Positions 9,105 through 17,928 are shown, numbered from the stretch's first letter. The stretch is 64,000 nt of DNA from Pseudomonadota bacterium (GCA_016195085.1 JACQAG010000001.1:35819-99818); one strand, 5' to 3'. The notes: generated from the sequence alone by a model not told the origin. Numbers and translations: made by a program.

Positions 9105-10367
9105 TCAGGCCCCGGCCTGCGCCTCGGCCGCCGCGTCGTCTTCCGGCGAGCCATCGCCCTGAAGTGCGGCAGCGACCGGTGTGGCCGCCGGCTGGGGCAC
9201 GAATCGCCCTTGCTCGTCGGCCGGCTTGCCGGCCCGCTGGCTCATCCGCCAGGCAATGAAGCCGGCCAGCGCCAGGCTCAGCAGCGTCACGAACCAGAAG
9301 AGTCCGGTCGGTCCGATCACCGCCATGATCTGGCTTGCGATCGCTGGGCCGGTGGCCGCACCGGCTGCCCACAAAAGCAGCAGGCTGCCGCTGACCGATA
9401 CGACCTGGCGACGCTCGACGAAGTCGTTGGTATGGGCAACGCAGATCGGATAGAGGGCACCCAGGAGCCCGCCATGGAGAGCGAAGAGAATGTAAAGCGC
9501 CGGCAGCGACCATTGCCAAACCACCGCCAGGGCGGCACTCATGACCGACATGACGAGAACCACCGCCAGCAGCACGCTGCGGCGGTCGTACCGGTCGGTG
9601 AGCCAGCCGATCGGCCATTGCAGGCCTAGGCCGCCCAAGACCATGAACGCCATGAATTGCGCCACCTCGCCGGTGGAGAGGCCGATGCCGGCGGCGAACA
9701 CCGGGGCCATGCCCGAGATCGAGGAGGCGATGAGGCCGGTCAAGATGCAGCCGACCACGCCCAAGGGCGAGAGCTCATAGAGCCGGCGGATGCCGACGCG
9801 CTCGGAGAGGGTCATCGTGGGCGCGGTCTGCGTCGTCGCCGCCACCGGCACCAAGGACAAGGAATAGACGAAGGCCGCCGTCATGAAGAGGAGCGGGCCC
9901 GCCGGGTCGGCCAGCAGCAAGAGAAGCTGGCCGCCGCCGAAGGCGAGCTTGTTCGAGATGGTGTAGAGCGCCAGCACCCTTCCCCGGAGCTTCGTCGGGG
10001 TGCGGGCATTGAGCCAGCTCTCGGCGATCATGAACATGCCGGCCGCGCAGTAGCCGTTGGCGGTGCGCAGCACGATCCAGGCATAGGGGTCGATGAGGAA
10101 GGGATAGGACAGGGACAGACAGCAGGTGAGCGCACCCAGGACGGCGAAGGCGCGGATATGGCCGATGCGGCGGATGAGCCTGCCGCCGACAATGCAGCCG
10201 GCGAGAAAGCCGACGGAATAGCCGGCGACGACAAGACCGATGAGCGAGGTGGCGAAGCCCTCGAGCGTCATGCGGAGCGCAATGAAGGTCGAGAACAGCC
10301 CATTGCCCAAGAGCATGAGCGCGATGCCCAGCATCAGCGCGCCCACCGGCAAGAAGAAGCGCGTCAT
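9105..10367 (-). CDS. MFS transporter, YcaD-like
   Basis: A 420-residue, 12-helix major facilitator protein. It opens with a hydrophobic segment (LMLGIALMLLGNGLFSTFIALRM split over helix 1) and carries the MFS loop 2-3 motif region GGRLIRRIGHIRAF (about 61-74). The helix 4-5 stretch with GMFMIAESWLNART (about 114-127) is characteristic of the YcaD/UMF3 group. The central loop and second six-helix half are present, followed by a short charged tail. Substrate unknown. It is on the same strand as, and upstream of, the RND operon, separated by 235 nt. Confidence 0.85.
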   Translation of the reverse strand: MTRFFLPVGALMLGIALMLLGNGLFSTFIALRMTLEGFATSLIGLVVAGYSVGFLAGCIVGGRLIRRIGHIRAFAVLGALTCCLSLSYPFLIDPYAWIVLRTANGYCAAGMFMIAESWLNARTPTKLRGRVLALYTISNKLAFGGGQLLLLLADPAGPLLFMTAAFVYSLSLVPVAATTQTAPTMTLSERVGIRRLYELSPLGVVGCILTGLIASSISGMAPVFAAGIGLSTGEVAQFMAFMVLGGLGLQWPIGWLTDRYDRRSVLLAVVLVMSVMSAALAVVWQWSLPALYILFALHGGLLGALYPICVAHTNDFVERRQVVSVSGSLLLLWAAGAATGPAIASQIMAVIGPTGLFWFVTLLSLALAGFIAWRMSQRAGKPADEQGRFVPQPAATPVAAALQGDGSPEDDAAAEAQAGA

Positions 10368-10403
10368 GCTCCGGGGTCCCTCTCGATCGACCGGAACCGA
10401 TCC

Positions 10404-11018
10404 TCAAACCGTTTCCGGCTGGGCCGCCTTGAAGGAAGCGGTCGCTTCCAGGCGCGTCGTCAGCTGGTCCAGCTTCTTGTAGCGGCCCGGGGGCAGCACC
10501 GTCGGCTGGCTGCGGGCGATGAAGCCGTGGCCGACGGCGACGGTGATATCCGCTTGGGTCAGACGGTTGCCGACGTACCACGACCCGGCGAGTGCGGCCT
10601 CGAGCGCGGCCAGGCCGCCGGCGGTCTGGGCCAAGAGCTGGTCGAGCCAGGGCTGGTGCACCTTCTCCGCCGGGCGCCGGTTTATCTCATAGGCGGCGCC
10701 GACCGCCTTTTCGATCGTGCCCAGCGCGATCGCGACGATCTTCTGCACCCGGCGGCGCTCCGGCCCCTTGGCCGGGGTCAGCGCCTTCGCCGGGCCGGCG
10801 AGCTCGTCCAGATAGTCGAGGATGGCGGCGGAATCGATCAGCGCCTCGCCATCGTCGAGGATCAGGGCCGGCACCCGCGCCAAGGGATTGTACGCCTCGA
10901 TCGCGGCGCGGTCCGACACGGTCGACAGGATCTTCCGCTCGAACGGCAGACCCAGCTCATTGAGGCTGACGCCGACGCGACGCACGAAGGGGGAGAGATA
11001 GCGGCCGACGAGAAACAT
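10404..11018 (-). CDS. Glutathione S-transferase family protein
   Basis: A 204-residue cytosolic protein. The ATG at 11018 starts right at the thioredoxin-like domain (MFLVGRYLSPFVRRVGV). An upstream extension is open but has no family similarity. The glutathione-binding strings NPLARVPALILDDG and LIDSAAILDYLDEL (cis-Pro and the Asp/Ser region) are present. A helical C-terminal domain follows, with ADITVAVGHGF as the N-capping-box region. The short gap to the MFS gene suggests co-transcription with it, but a shared role is not evident. Confidence 0.88.
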   Translation of the reverse strand: MFLVGRYLSPFVRRVGVSLNELGLPFERKILSTVSDRAAIEAYNPLARVPALILDDGEALIDSAAILDYLDELAGPAKALTPAKGPERRRVQKIVAIALGTIEKAVGAAYEINRRPAEKVHQPWLDQLLAQTAGGLAALEAALAGSWYVGNRLTQADITVAVGHGFIARSQPTVLPPGRYKKLDQLTTRLEATASFKAAQPETV

Positions 11019-11186
11019 GGGCTGTTGCCTTTCGAGCTGGCGAACATGGCGGAAAGCGGCTGGAATCCATAGCATGTCTGCTCGCGAAGGGGCGAGGGCG
11101 CCGGCTTGCCGCGCGGCCTTCCGAGCGTCTAGCTTCGCCGGGGCGATCTTCCGCCGCATCGATGGAAATTCAGCGCTAGGAACGGG

Positions 11187-13673
11187 ATGCACGACGTCGT
11201 CCTCACGCTTCTCGGCCTCAGCGGCCTCCTCCTGGTGACGAGCTGCCTGCCGCCCCTGGCCGAGCGGTTCAACATTCCGCTGACCGTGCTCTTGGCGCTC
11301 GCCGGTTCGGTGCTGGGGGCGCTGGCCCTGTGGAGCAGCGGCATGGAGGCCAACAAGCCCGGCATCGCCTTCCTGCACGCGCTCTCCCAGCTTGGCTTCA
11401 GCTCGGAAGCGTTTCTCTACATCTTCCTGCCGACCTTGCTGTTCGAGACCGCGCTCTCGATCGACGTCAGGCGCCTGGTTGACGATCTGGCTCCGATCCT
11501 GCTGCTCGCCGTGGTCGCCGTTCTGGTCTCGACCGCGGTGGTCGGCGGCGCGATTGCGATGACGTCGTCCTATTCGCTGGTCGCCTGCATGCTCCTAGGC
11601 GCGATCGTCTCCACCACCGACCCGATCGCGGTGGTCGGAATCTTCCGCGATTTGGGCGCGCCCAGGCGGTTGTCGGTCCTGGTCGAAGGCGAGAGCCTGC
11701 TCAACGACGCCGCGGCGATCGCGCTGTTCACGCTGCTCTTGGCCATGCTGACCGGCGGCCATGAACCGGATCTCTTGGCCGGCGTCGGTGATTTCGTCGT
11801 CAAGTTTCTAGGCGGCGTGCTCCTCGGCTGGACCGCCGCGTGGGCGACGGTCTGGCTGTTCGGCTGGCTGCGCGACATCAGCCTGGCCGAGATCACGCTC
11901 ACCATCGCGCTCGCCTATGCCTTATTCATCCTGGCCGAGCAATTTGCCGACGTCTCCGGCGTGGTGGCAGTGGTGACCGGCGGCATCGCGGTCGCCGTCT
12001 ACGGACGCACCCGGCTCTCCCCCGACAATTGGGACACGCTGCTGGCGAGCTGGCGGCAGCTCGGCTTCTGGGCGAACTCGCTCATCTTCCTGATCGCCTC
12101 CACGCTGGTGCCGCGCACCTTGATGGCGATGCACACGGGCGAGCTCTGGCTGCTGCTGGTTCTGGCGGCAGCGGCGCTGTTCGCCCGCGCGCTGGTGCTC
12201 TGGGGGCTGCTGCCAATCCTCTCCTGGATCGGACTTGCCCAGCGCATCAGCCACGGCTTTCTCCTGGTGATCCTGTGGGGGGGCCTCCGCGGCGCCGTCA
12301 CCCTGGCGCTCGCCTTGGGCGTGGCCGATCATGCCGGCGTGCCCGACGAGGTGAAGCGCTTCGTGGCGCTGCTGGCGACCGGCTTCGTGCTGGTCACGCT
12401 CTTCGTCAACGCCCCCAGCCTGCGTTGGCTCATCCGGCTCCTCGGTCTCGATCGGCTGTCGCCGGCCGACCAAGCGATGCGCGATCAGGCGATCCGCTTG
12501 AGCCATGCCTCGGTGCGCGAGCATGTGGCGACTGCGGCGGAGGACAACCGCATCGATCCGGAAGCGGCCGCAGCGGTGCTCACGCGCTACGAGAGCCGCA
12601 TCGCCGCCATCACCGAAAGCCGCAAGCGGGTCGCCGCCTTGAGCGAGAACGAGCGGGCCTATATCGGCCTGCTGACGCTGGCCAACCGCGAGGAGGAGCT
12701 GTATCTGCAGCGCTTCCGCGACCGCGTGGTCAGCCGCGAGATCGTCGACGGCTTGCTGGCCGAAGCCGGGCGGCTCATCGACGCCGTCAAGGGCGGCGCC
12801 GTCGCCGGCTATCAGAAGGCGGCCCTGCAGGCCCTCGGCTTCAGCCGCGCCTTTCGCCTGGCGGTCGCGCTCCACCAGCATTTCACCTGGAGCACGCCCT
12901 TGGCGCGCGGGCTGGCCGACCGGTTCGAGCATCTGCTCATCGTCCGCTTGGCGGTGGACGAGCTCAAATCCTTCATCCGCGGTCGGCTCGCCGCCGCACT
13001 CGGCGACGACATCGGCCAATCCCTCGAAGCCATCCTGGAGGATCGGCGGGACGGCGTGGCGCGCGCCTTGGAGGCCATGCGCCTGCAATACCCCGACTAC
13101 GCCAAGACCTTGGATGCCCGCTATCTCGCCCGCGCCGCGCAGCAACGCGAGGGCGACGAATACCGCGCCCTCTTGGCCGAGCGCGTGATCGGACCGGAGG
13201 TCTACAGCGCGCTCGACAGCGACTTGGCCCAGCGCCGCGCCTTGGTAAACCGCCCGCTCCGGCTCGATCTCGGCATCAGCCGCGAAGTGCTGGTGGCCAA
13301 GATGCCGCTGTTCGCTCCGCTGACCCCCGATCAGCGCGGCCAAGTGGCCCGGCTGTTGCGGCCGCGTCTGGCACTGCCGGATGAGCGCATCCTCGAGCGC
13401 GGCGGCCGGGGCGATGCGATGTTCTTCATCTCCTCGGGTGCGGTCGAGGTGGAGATCGAGACCGGCCCGGCGGTCCGGCTCGGCACCGGGGACTTCTTCG
13501 GCGAGGTGGCGCTCCTGACCCATCGCCCGCGCAACGCCGGCGTGCGCGCGCTCGGATATTGCTGGTTGTTGACCTTGCAGGCGCGCGACTTCCAGCGCTT
13601 CATCGCTGCCCATGACGGGCTCGCCCAGCACATCAGCCGGGTGGCGCAGGAGCGGCCCGGCGTGGCCGGCTAG
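11187..13673 (+). CDS. CPA1-type Na+/H+ antiporter with C-terminal cyclic nucleotide-binding domain
   Basis: An 828-residue protein. Residues 1-410 form about 12 membrane segments of the CPA1 (NhaP/NHE) type, with STTDPIAVV (D145) and GESLLNDAAAIAL (N173, D174), the residues expected at the ion site. Residues about 430-690 form a long, largely helical, charged cytoplasmic region. Residues about 695-810 match a Crp-like cyclic nucleotide-binding fold (MFFISSGAVEVEI, then GDFFGEVALLTHRPRNAGVRA). Inference: antiport is gated by a nucleotide or another ligand bound at the tail. It is divergent from the GST gene and ends 14 nt before the convergent dehydrogenase gene. Confidence 0.9.
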   Translation: MHDVVLTLLGLSGLLLVTSCLPPLAERFNIPLTVLLALAGSVLGALALWSSGMEANKPGIAFLHALSQLGFSSEAFLYIFLPTLLFETALSIDVRRLVDDLAPILLLAVVAVLVSTAVVGGAIAMTSSYSLVACMLLGAIVSTTDPIAVVGIFRDLGAPRRLSVLVEGESLLNDAAAIALFTLLLAMLTGGHEPDLLAGVGDFVVKFLGGVLLGWTAAWATVWLFGWLRDISLAEITLTIALAYALFILAEQFADVSGVVAVVTGGIAVAVYGRTRLSPDNWDTLLASWRQLGFWANSLIFLIASTLVPRTLMAMHTGELWLLLVLAAAALFARALVLWGLLPILSWIGLAQRISHGFLLVILWGGLRGAVTLALALGVADHAGVPDEVKRFVALLATGFVLVTLFVNAPSLRWLIRLLGLDRLSPADQAMRDQAIRLSHASVREHVATAAEDNRIDPEAAAAVLTRYESRIAAITESRKRVAALSENERAYIGLLTLANREEELYLQRFRDRVVSREIVDGLLAEAGRLIDAVKGGAVAGYQKAALQALGFSRAFRLAVALHQHFTWSTPLARGLADRFEHLLIVRLAVDELKSFIRGRLAAALGDDIGQSLEAILEDRRDGVARALEAMRLQYPDYAKTLDARYLARAAQQREGDEYRALLAERVIGPEVYSALDSDLAQRRALVNRPLRLDLGISREVLVAKMPLFAPLTPDQRGQVARLLRPRLALPDERILERGGRGDAMFFISSGAVEVEIETGPAVRLGTGDFFGEVALLTHRPRNAGVRALGYCWLLTLQARDFQRFIAAHDGLAQHISRVAQERPGVAG

Positions 13674-13687
13674 ACCGCTCCTCAATC

Positions 13688-14584
13688 CTAGAGCCGGGGC
13701 GGTCTGATGCCGGCGGCGAGCGCGGTCACGTCCAGCAAGGCCGACATGTCCTTGCGCGCATAATCGCCCACCCGGCGCGCCTGGCCGAGGCACTCGCGCG
13801 CCGCCGCGCCGACGAACACCGGAACGCCGGCCTTGGCGGCGGCTTCGACGCCGAGGGAGAGATCCTTGTAGGCGAGCTCGATGGTGAAGCCCGGCTCGAT
13901 GTCGCCCGCCAGCACCTTGACCGGCCAACCCATCTTGAGGTGGCCGTTGGTGGCCGTGGTGCCGTTGAAGACCTCGAGCATGCGCTCGACCGGGAGACCC
14001 AGCTTCGATCCCAAGGTCAAGGCCTCGGCGTTCATCTGGCAGGCGACGAGCACGAGGTAGTTGTTGACGAGCTTCATGCGGATGCCGGCGCCGGGAGGCC
14101 CGCAATGGATGACCGTCGTACCCATGGCCGAGAGCAGCGGCCGCACCCGCTCGAGAGCGTCCGCCTCGGCACCGACCATGAATAGACTCTCGCCGCGATC
14201 GGCATGCTGGGCTTGTCGGCCGACCGGCGCATCGACGAAGATGAGTCCCTTCGCCGTCGCCGCCTGGTGCAGCCGATCGGTCGTCTCCGGTGCCACCGTG
14301 CTCATGTCCATGATGACCGTGCCCTTGGCCGCGGCCTCGAGGACGCCGCCTTCACCAAGCAGGACAGCCTCCACGTCCGGCGAGTTCGGCAACATGGTGA
14401 TCACCACGTCCGATGCCCTTGCGACCTCGCCGGCATGGCGCGCAATCTTGGCGCCGCGCTGCTCCAAGGCCCGCATCGGCGCCTCGAGGAGGTCATAGAC
14501 CGTCAGTTGAAAACCCTTGGTCTGCATATTGGTCGCCATGGGCCGGCCCATGCGCCCCAGACCGATAAAGCCGATGCGATCCAC
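13688..14584 (-). CDS. Beta-hydroxyacid dehydrogenase resembling sulfolactaldehyde reductase YihU
   Basis: NAD(P)-dependent dehydrogenase of 298 residues. The GTG at 14584 follows GGAGG at a good distance and opens on the dinucleotide motif RIGFIGLGRMGRPMA. The substrate loop reads VDAPVGRQAQ rather than the DAPVSGG of typical 3-hydroxyisobutyrate dehydrogenases. The catalytic Lys lies in GAGIRMKLVNNYL, and later strings (NGHLKMGWPVKVLAGD, ELAYKDLSLGV, FVGAAARE) also resemble E. coli YihU, which reduces 3-sulfolactaldehyde. This likeness is from memory, so the substrate is a hypothesis; related enzymes act on tartronate semialdehyde and similar acids. Confidence 0.8.
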   Translation of the reverse strand: MDRIGFIGLGRMGRPMATNMQTKGFQLTVYDLLEAPMRALEQRGAKIARHAGEVARASDVVITMLPNSPDVEAVLLGEGGVLEAAAKGTVIMDMSTVAPETTDRLHQAATAKGLIFVDAPVGRQAQHADRGESLFMVGAEADALERVRPLLSAMGTTVIHCGPPGAGIRMKLVNNYLVLVACQMNAEALTLGSKLGLPVERMLEVFNGTTATNGHLKMGWPVKVLAGDIEPGFTIELAYKDLSLGVEAAAKAGVPVFVGAAARECLGQARRVGDYARKDMSALLDVTALAAGIRPPRL

Positions 14585-14794
14585 CGTGTTTCCTCCGCGC
14601 AAGAGGGCCAACGCCCTGCCGGCTCACGCATATCGCGAATGCGGCACCGGAGCAAAGGCAACGCGCCCTTGATCCAACCGAGGAAGGGCGCATAGATGCC
14701 TTCGTCTGGATCACCCGTCGCTGGTGTGCCGGTTTCGAAGCGCGCCGGCATAGCCGGCGAGCTTCGGAACGGTCGGCACGCTGTAAATTCAATA

Positions 14795-14858
14795 GGCTAG
14801 TGTCGACCTAAATCTGAAATTCGTGGCAACGAAATTCCGATTCAGGTCGACACTAGCC
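14795..14858. repeat. Long inverted repeat with GAAATTCGT core, copy P1
   Basis: A 64-nt imperfect palindrome with arms of about 30 nt. The ends are GGCTAGTGTCGACC and GGTCGACACTAGCC, and the centre is GAAATTCGT-ggca-ACGAAATTC with a few mismatches. It sits 14 nt before the Crp/Fnr gene. The same end and core sequences recur at 38548 (close copy) and, more diverged, at 37529 and 37592. It could be a REP/MITE-like element, a regulatory hairpin in the mRNA leader, or both. Confidence 0.8.
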
Positions 14859-14872
14859 AATGGCTGGATCGA

Positions 14873-15481
14873 ATGACGACCCCTTCGGACTGGCTCCCGC
14901 AAGACCTCAAGGACCGCTCGACGCTGCGAACGCTTGCAGCCGGCGAAGCCCTGTTCCGTCAAGGCGGCGCTGCGTTCGGCATCTTTGCGGTCGAGCAGGG
15001 CCGCGTGCGTCTCGTCCGCCGCACCGCCGACGACCATGAGGTGACCCTGCACACGGCGCGCCCGGGCGAGCTGTTCGCGGAGGCCTCATTGTTCTCCGCC
15101 AAGTACCAATGCGAAGCGGTGGCGCCTGTCGCCTCTCGGGTCCGCGTCTACCCAAAGCTGGACGTGCTCGCCGCGCTCAGGGAAGATCCGAAGCTCGCAG
15201 AGCGGTTCCTGGAGGCGCTGGCCCACCAGGTCCATAGCCTCAGGGCGCGGCTGGAAGCGCGCAACATCCGCTCGGCGCGCGAGCGCGTTCTGCAGCACCT
15301 GGCGCTTTCGGCCGGGCCGGACGGCCGAACCGTGCCGCTCCCGGGCAGTTTGATGAATCTCGCCAGCGAGATCGGCCTCAGCCACGAGACGCTGTATCGA
15401 ACCCTGGCAGCCCTGGAGAGGGACCGGCGGATCCGGCGAACGCCATCATCCATCGTTCTTCAAAAATCACGCTCCCTATGA
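14873..15481 (+). CDS. Crp/Fnr family transcriptional regulator
   Basis: A 202-residue regulator. Residues about 15-110 form the effector-binding beta roll (LAAGEALFRQGGAAFGIFAVEQGRVRLVR, with PGELFAEASLFS). A dimerisation helix spans 108-140. The C-terminal winged helix includes LMNLASEIGLSHETLYRTLAAL (residues 160-181, written here as the HTH). The N-terminal Cys cluster that binds the FNR iron-sulfur centre is absent (only C80 is seen), so the ligand is unknown. Two palindromes flank the gene: P1 just upstream, and a perfect 12-bp-arm palindrome over the stop codon. The latter is a plausible site for this protein. Confidence 0.9.
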   Translation: MTTPSDWLPQDLKDRSTLRTLAAGEALFRQGGAAFGIFAVEQGRVRLVRRTADDHEVTLHTARPGELFAEASLFSAKYQCEAVAPVASRVRVYPKLDVLAALREDPKLAERFLEALAHQVHSLRARLEARNIRSARERVLQHLALSAGPDGRTVPLPGSLMNLASEIGLSHETLYRTLAALERDRRIRRTPSSIVLQKSRSL

Positions 15482-15497
15482 TTCAAATCATAGGGAG
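15472..15497. promoter_or_regulatory. Perfect palindrome, candidate Crp/Fnr-type operator
   Basis: CTCCCTATGATT and AATCATAGGGAG are exact inverted repeats separated by CA. The core ATGAT-TCAA-ATCAT has the spacing of an FNR-class site (TTGAT-N4-ATCAA) with one changed base per half-site. It covers the stop codon of the Crp/Fnr gene and lies 50 nt before the ATG of the Met/His-rich protein gene. Control of that gene by the neighbouring regulator is inferred. A small RNA hairpin role (stem without a T tract) is the alternative. Confidence 0.6.
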
Positions 15498-15546
15498 GAG
15501 GAGGTCGCTCGGTTAGGGTTGCAACCAACCCCAACCCGGAGGTCCC

Positions 15547-16257
15547 ATGAATTCCCACCCGCGGAAAGCAGCGTTCGCGATTTCGCTCGTCGCCGTCGCC
15601 GGCCTGTCGATCGCCCAACTCGCCGAGCGCGTGGCGACCGCGTCGGCGCAAACCCCGGCACCTCCCATAACGGGGCAAGCGTCCCCTGGTCACGGGTCGA
15701 TGCCGGGCATGACGCAGGGGCATGGACAGATGCCAGGCTCGATGCCGCACGATCAGCCGATGATGGGGATGCCGCCTCGGCCAGGCCAACCGCCAGGCAA
15801 CATTCCAGCGATGCCCGGCCAGGATGCCTTCGGCGCCGTCCAGGAAATCGTCGGGATCCTGGAGGCCGATCCGAAGACGGACTGGTCCAAGGTCGACCTC
15901 GAAAGCCTCCGCCGGCACCTCGTCGACATGAACGAGGTGACGCTCAATGCCGAGGCTTCGTCCGCGCCGATCGCGGGCGGACTCGAGATCCGCGTCACCG
16001 GCAGCCGCCGCACGCTGGCGGCGATTCAGCGGATGGTGCCGGCCCATGCCGCGGAAGTCGATCGGGTGCGCCTCAACAGCTGGAGCGCCACGGCCGAAGT
16101 CTTGCCGGACGGCGTCCGGCTAAGGGTGACTGCGGCCGATCCGGCGGAGGTCGCCCATATTCGCGGCCTCGGCTTCATCGGCATCCTTGCGAGCGGCGCA
16201 CATCATCAGCCGCATCACCTGGCGATGGCCAAGGGCGAGCCGGTCCACGCCCACTGA
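15547..16257 (+). CDS. Secreted Met- and His-rich protein, putative metal binding
   Basis: A 236-residue protein with an N-terminal signal or anchor (FAISLVAVAGLSIAQLA, cleavage perhaps near ASAQ at residue 35). Residues about 43-90 are a low-complexity tract rich in Met, Pro, Gly, Gln and His (GHGSMPGM, MPHDQPMMGMPPRPGQ). The C-terminus is His-rich (HHQPHH and VHAH in the last 20 residues). The middle (about 95-215) looks like a folded alpha/beta domain that I do not recognise. Met/His clusters are typical of periplasmic copper or silver binding, which is inference here. It follows a Crp/Fnr gene and faces sorB. Confidence 0.7.
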   Translation: MNSHPRKAAFAISLVAVAGLSIAQLAERVATASAQTPAPPITGQASPGHGSMPGMTQGHGQMPGSMPHDQPMMGMPPRPGQPPGNIPAMPGQDAFGAVQEIVGILEADPKTDWSKVDLESLRRHLVDMNEVTLNAEASSAPIAGGLEIRVTGSRRTLAAIQRMVPAHAAEVDRVRLNSWSATAEVLPDGVRLRVTAADPAEVAHIRGLGFIGILASGAHHQPHHLAMAKGEPVHAH

Positions 16258-16273
16258 GGCCGCTCGAGGCGCC

Positions 16274-16564
16274 TCAGCCGCCCACGCCGTAGTTCTTGAC
16301 CAGATAGTCGAGGATGATTTTGGCGTCGGCGGCGGCGATCGGCGCACCGAAGACATTGACCATCTTGTTGATCTCCGCCTCCCAGGTCTTGCGGTCCATG
16401 AAGGAGGCGTTCGTGCGGGTATAGTCGAGGCTGTGGCAGGAGGCGCAATTGGCCTCGACCGCGTCCCGTCCCGGCGCATCCTTCAAGGGCACGGGCCGCT
16501 CTCCGGCCTCGGCGCCGGTCGCGGTCATGAGAACCAGCGCCAACGCTGCCAACGGTGTCTTCAT
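16274..16564 (-). CDS. sorB: Sulfite dehydrogenase cytochrome c subunit (SorB-like)
   Basis: A 96-residue periplasmic cytochrome c. It has a signal peptide (cleavage near AEAG, residue 21), the haem-binding motif CASCH (40-44), and a Met in INKMVNVFG that may be the sixth iron ligand. The C-terminal ILDYLVKNYGVGG is typical of SorB-type small cytochromes. It accepts electrons from the molybdenum subunit encoded directly upstream on the same strand, with a 13-nt gap. Family assignment rests on both the sequence and this pairing. Confidence 0.85.
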   Translation of the reverse strand: MKTPLAALALVLMTATGAEAGERPVPLKDAPGRDAVEANCASCHSLDYTRTNASFMDRKTWEAEINKMVNVFGAPIAAADAKIILDYLVKNYGVGG

Positions 16565-16577
16565 CGGGCTGCTCCGG

Positions 16578-17801
16578 TCAGGTGACGGTGATCGCCAAGG
16601 GGCGGATCACGTTGTTGTGGTAGCCGGCGGGATTGAAGATGAGGCTCTCGGTCTGCGTCTGCCCGAGAGCATTGCTCGCCTTCACCAGGATCTTGAAGGT
16701 GCCGGGGGTGGTCGAGGCGAACCGGAAGCTCCAGGGGCGAAATGCAAAGCGCCCGAGATCCTTGCCCAAAAGCGCTTGGCGCCAGAGCTTGCCGCCATCG
16801 CTCGAATACTCGACGCGGCGGATCCCGTAGCCGCCGTCCCAGGCGACCCCGCGCACGTCCACGGAATTGCCGCGCTCGAGCTTGCGGCCCGCCGCCGGAG
16901 AGGCGATGACCGAATTCACCACCATTTCGGTGATCGGCTCGTTCACCTCGGTCATCTGCGTGAGGAAATGCTGCACCACCGGAAACTTGCCGTTGGGAAT
17001 GCGGTAGGCGCTCTTCATCCAGAAGCCGTCATAGGGCTTGGTCGCGGCATCGATGGTGATGAGGTGCTTCATCCAATAGGTAGCGGTCCACCCCGGCACG
17101 ACGAGGCGCGCCGGGAAGCCGTTCCAATGCGGCAAGGGCTGACCGTTCATCTCGTAGGCGATGATGGTGTTCTCATCCAGCGCCTTCCAAGCCGGGATGC
17201 TCTTGATGAAGTCAGGCGTCTTGTCGATGAGCGGGCCATCGGCGCCGTTCAGCACCACCTCGACCGTCTCCTTGCGGATGCCGGCCTTGGCCAGCACGTC
17301 CCTCAGCCGAACGCCTTTCCAGACGGCATTGCCCATGGCGCCCAAACCCCATTGCACGCCAGGCACATGCGGGATGGAGAGTCCGCGCCGGTTGCCCGAG
17401 CATTGGCAGACGGCGGCGATCTCCACCTGTTCGAAGCCGCGCTGCAGATCCGCGAGGGTAAGCTCGAACGGGCTCGCCGCCCCCTCGCCGCCAATCCTGA
17501 GCGTCCAGCTTCCGGCGTCGATCTCCGGGGGAATGACGGCCAGGTGATAACGCACGAAGAAGGCGTCGTTGGGCGTGATCGCCGAGCCGAAATACGAGAC
17601 CGGCGTCTCATAGTTGGGTGGCCGGTAGGATAGCTTGATCAAGGGCTTCTTGCCGGGGAGAGCATCGAGGATGGCGGTTTCGTACTCCCCATCCGGCAGT
17701 CCCAGAGGCAGGAATGAGGGTGTCGCGGCCCGGGCCAGGCCCGGTGCCGCGAGCGCCATCGCCCCGCCGATCCCCTTAAGGACTCTGCGGCGATCCATCA
17801 T
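16578..17801 (-). CDS. sorA: Sulfite dehydrogenase molybdopterin subunit (SorA / sulfite oxidase family)
   Basis: Oxidises sulfite to sulfate in the periplasm, passing electrons to SorB. The protein has 407 residues. A twin-arginine signal (MDRRRVLKGIGGAMALAAP) indicates Tat export after cofactor insertion. The molybdenum ligand is the Cys in CQCSGNRRG (C134), the sulfite-oxidase signature. Other landmarks are VPGVQWGLGAMGNAVWKGVRL and the C-terminal Mo-co dimerisation domain (about 290-400). Two ATG codons at the start (17801 and 17798) are equivalent. Other molybdenum enzymes of the family act on different substrates, but SorB next door favours sulfite. Confidence 0.88.
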   Translation of the reverse strand: MMDRRRVLKGIGGAMALAAPGLARAATPSFLPLGLPDGEYETAILDALPGKKPLIKLSYRPPNYETPVSYFGSAITPNDAFFVRYHLAVIPPEIDAGSWTLRIGGEGAASPFELTLADLQRGFEQVEIAAVCQCSGNRRGLSIPHVPGVQWGLGAMGNAVWKGVRLRDVLAKAGIRKETVEVVLNGADGPLIDKTPDFIKSIPAWKALDENTIIAYEMNGQPLPHWNGFPARLVVPGWTATYWMKHLITIDAATKPYDGFWMKSAYRIPNGKFPVVQHFLTQMTEVNEPITEMVVNSVIASPAAGRKLERGNSVDVRGVAWDGGYGIRRVEYSSDGGKLWRQALLGKDLGRFAFRPWSFRFASTTPGTFKILVKASNALGQTQTESLIFNPAGYHNNVIRPLAITVT

Positions 17802-17928
17802 GGTTCGTCCCCTCCCCGTCGTTTCTCGCCCCCCGCGGGGGCGTTGGACCTAGCGGGTGCCTTGGGTTGCGGCTTGTCAAGAAAACAATCCCCTTGACCG
17901 TGGCGGGATTGTCACGGAAAACGCCGAC

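Noticed and set aside
11922..14105. 727-codon minus-strand frame antisense to the Na+/H+ antiporter
   Set aside because: The antiporter frame has membrane helices and a nucleotide-binding domain; the antisense product has none.
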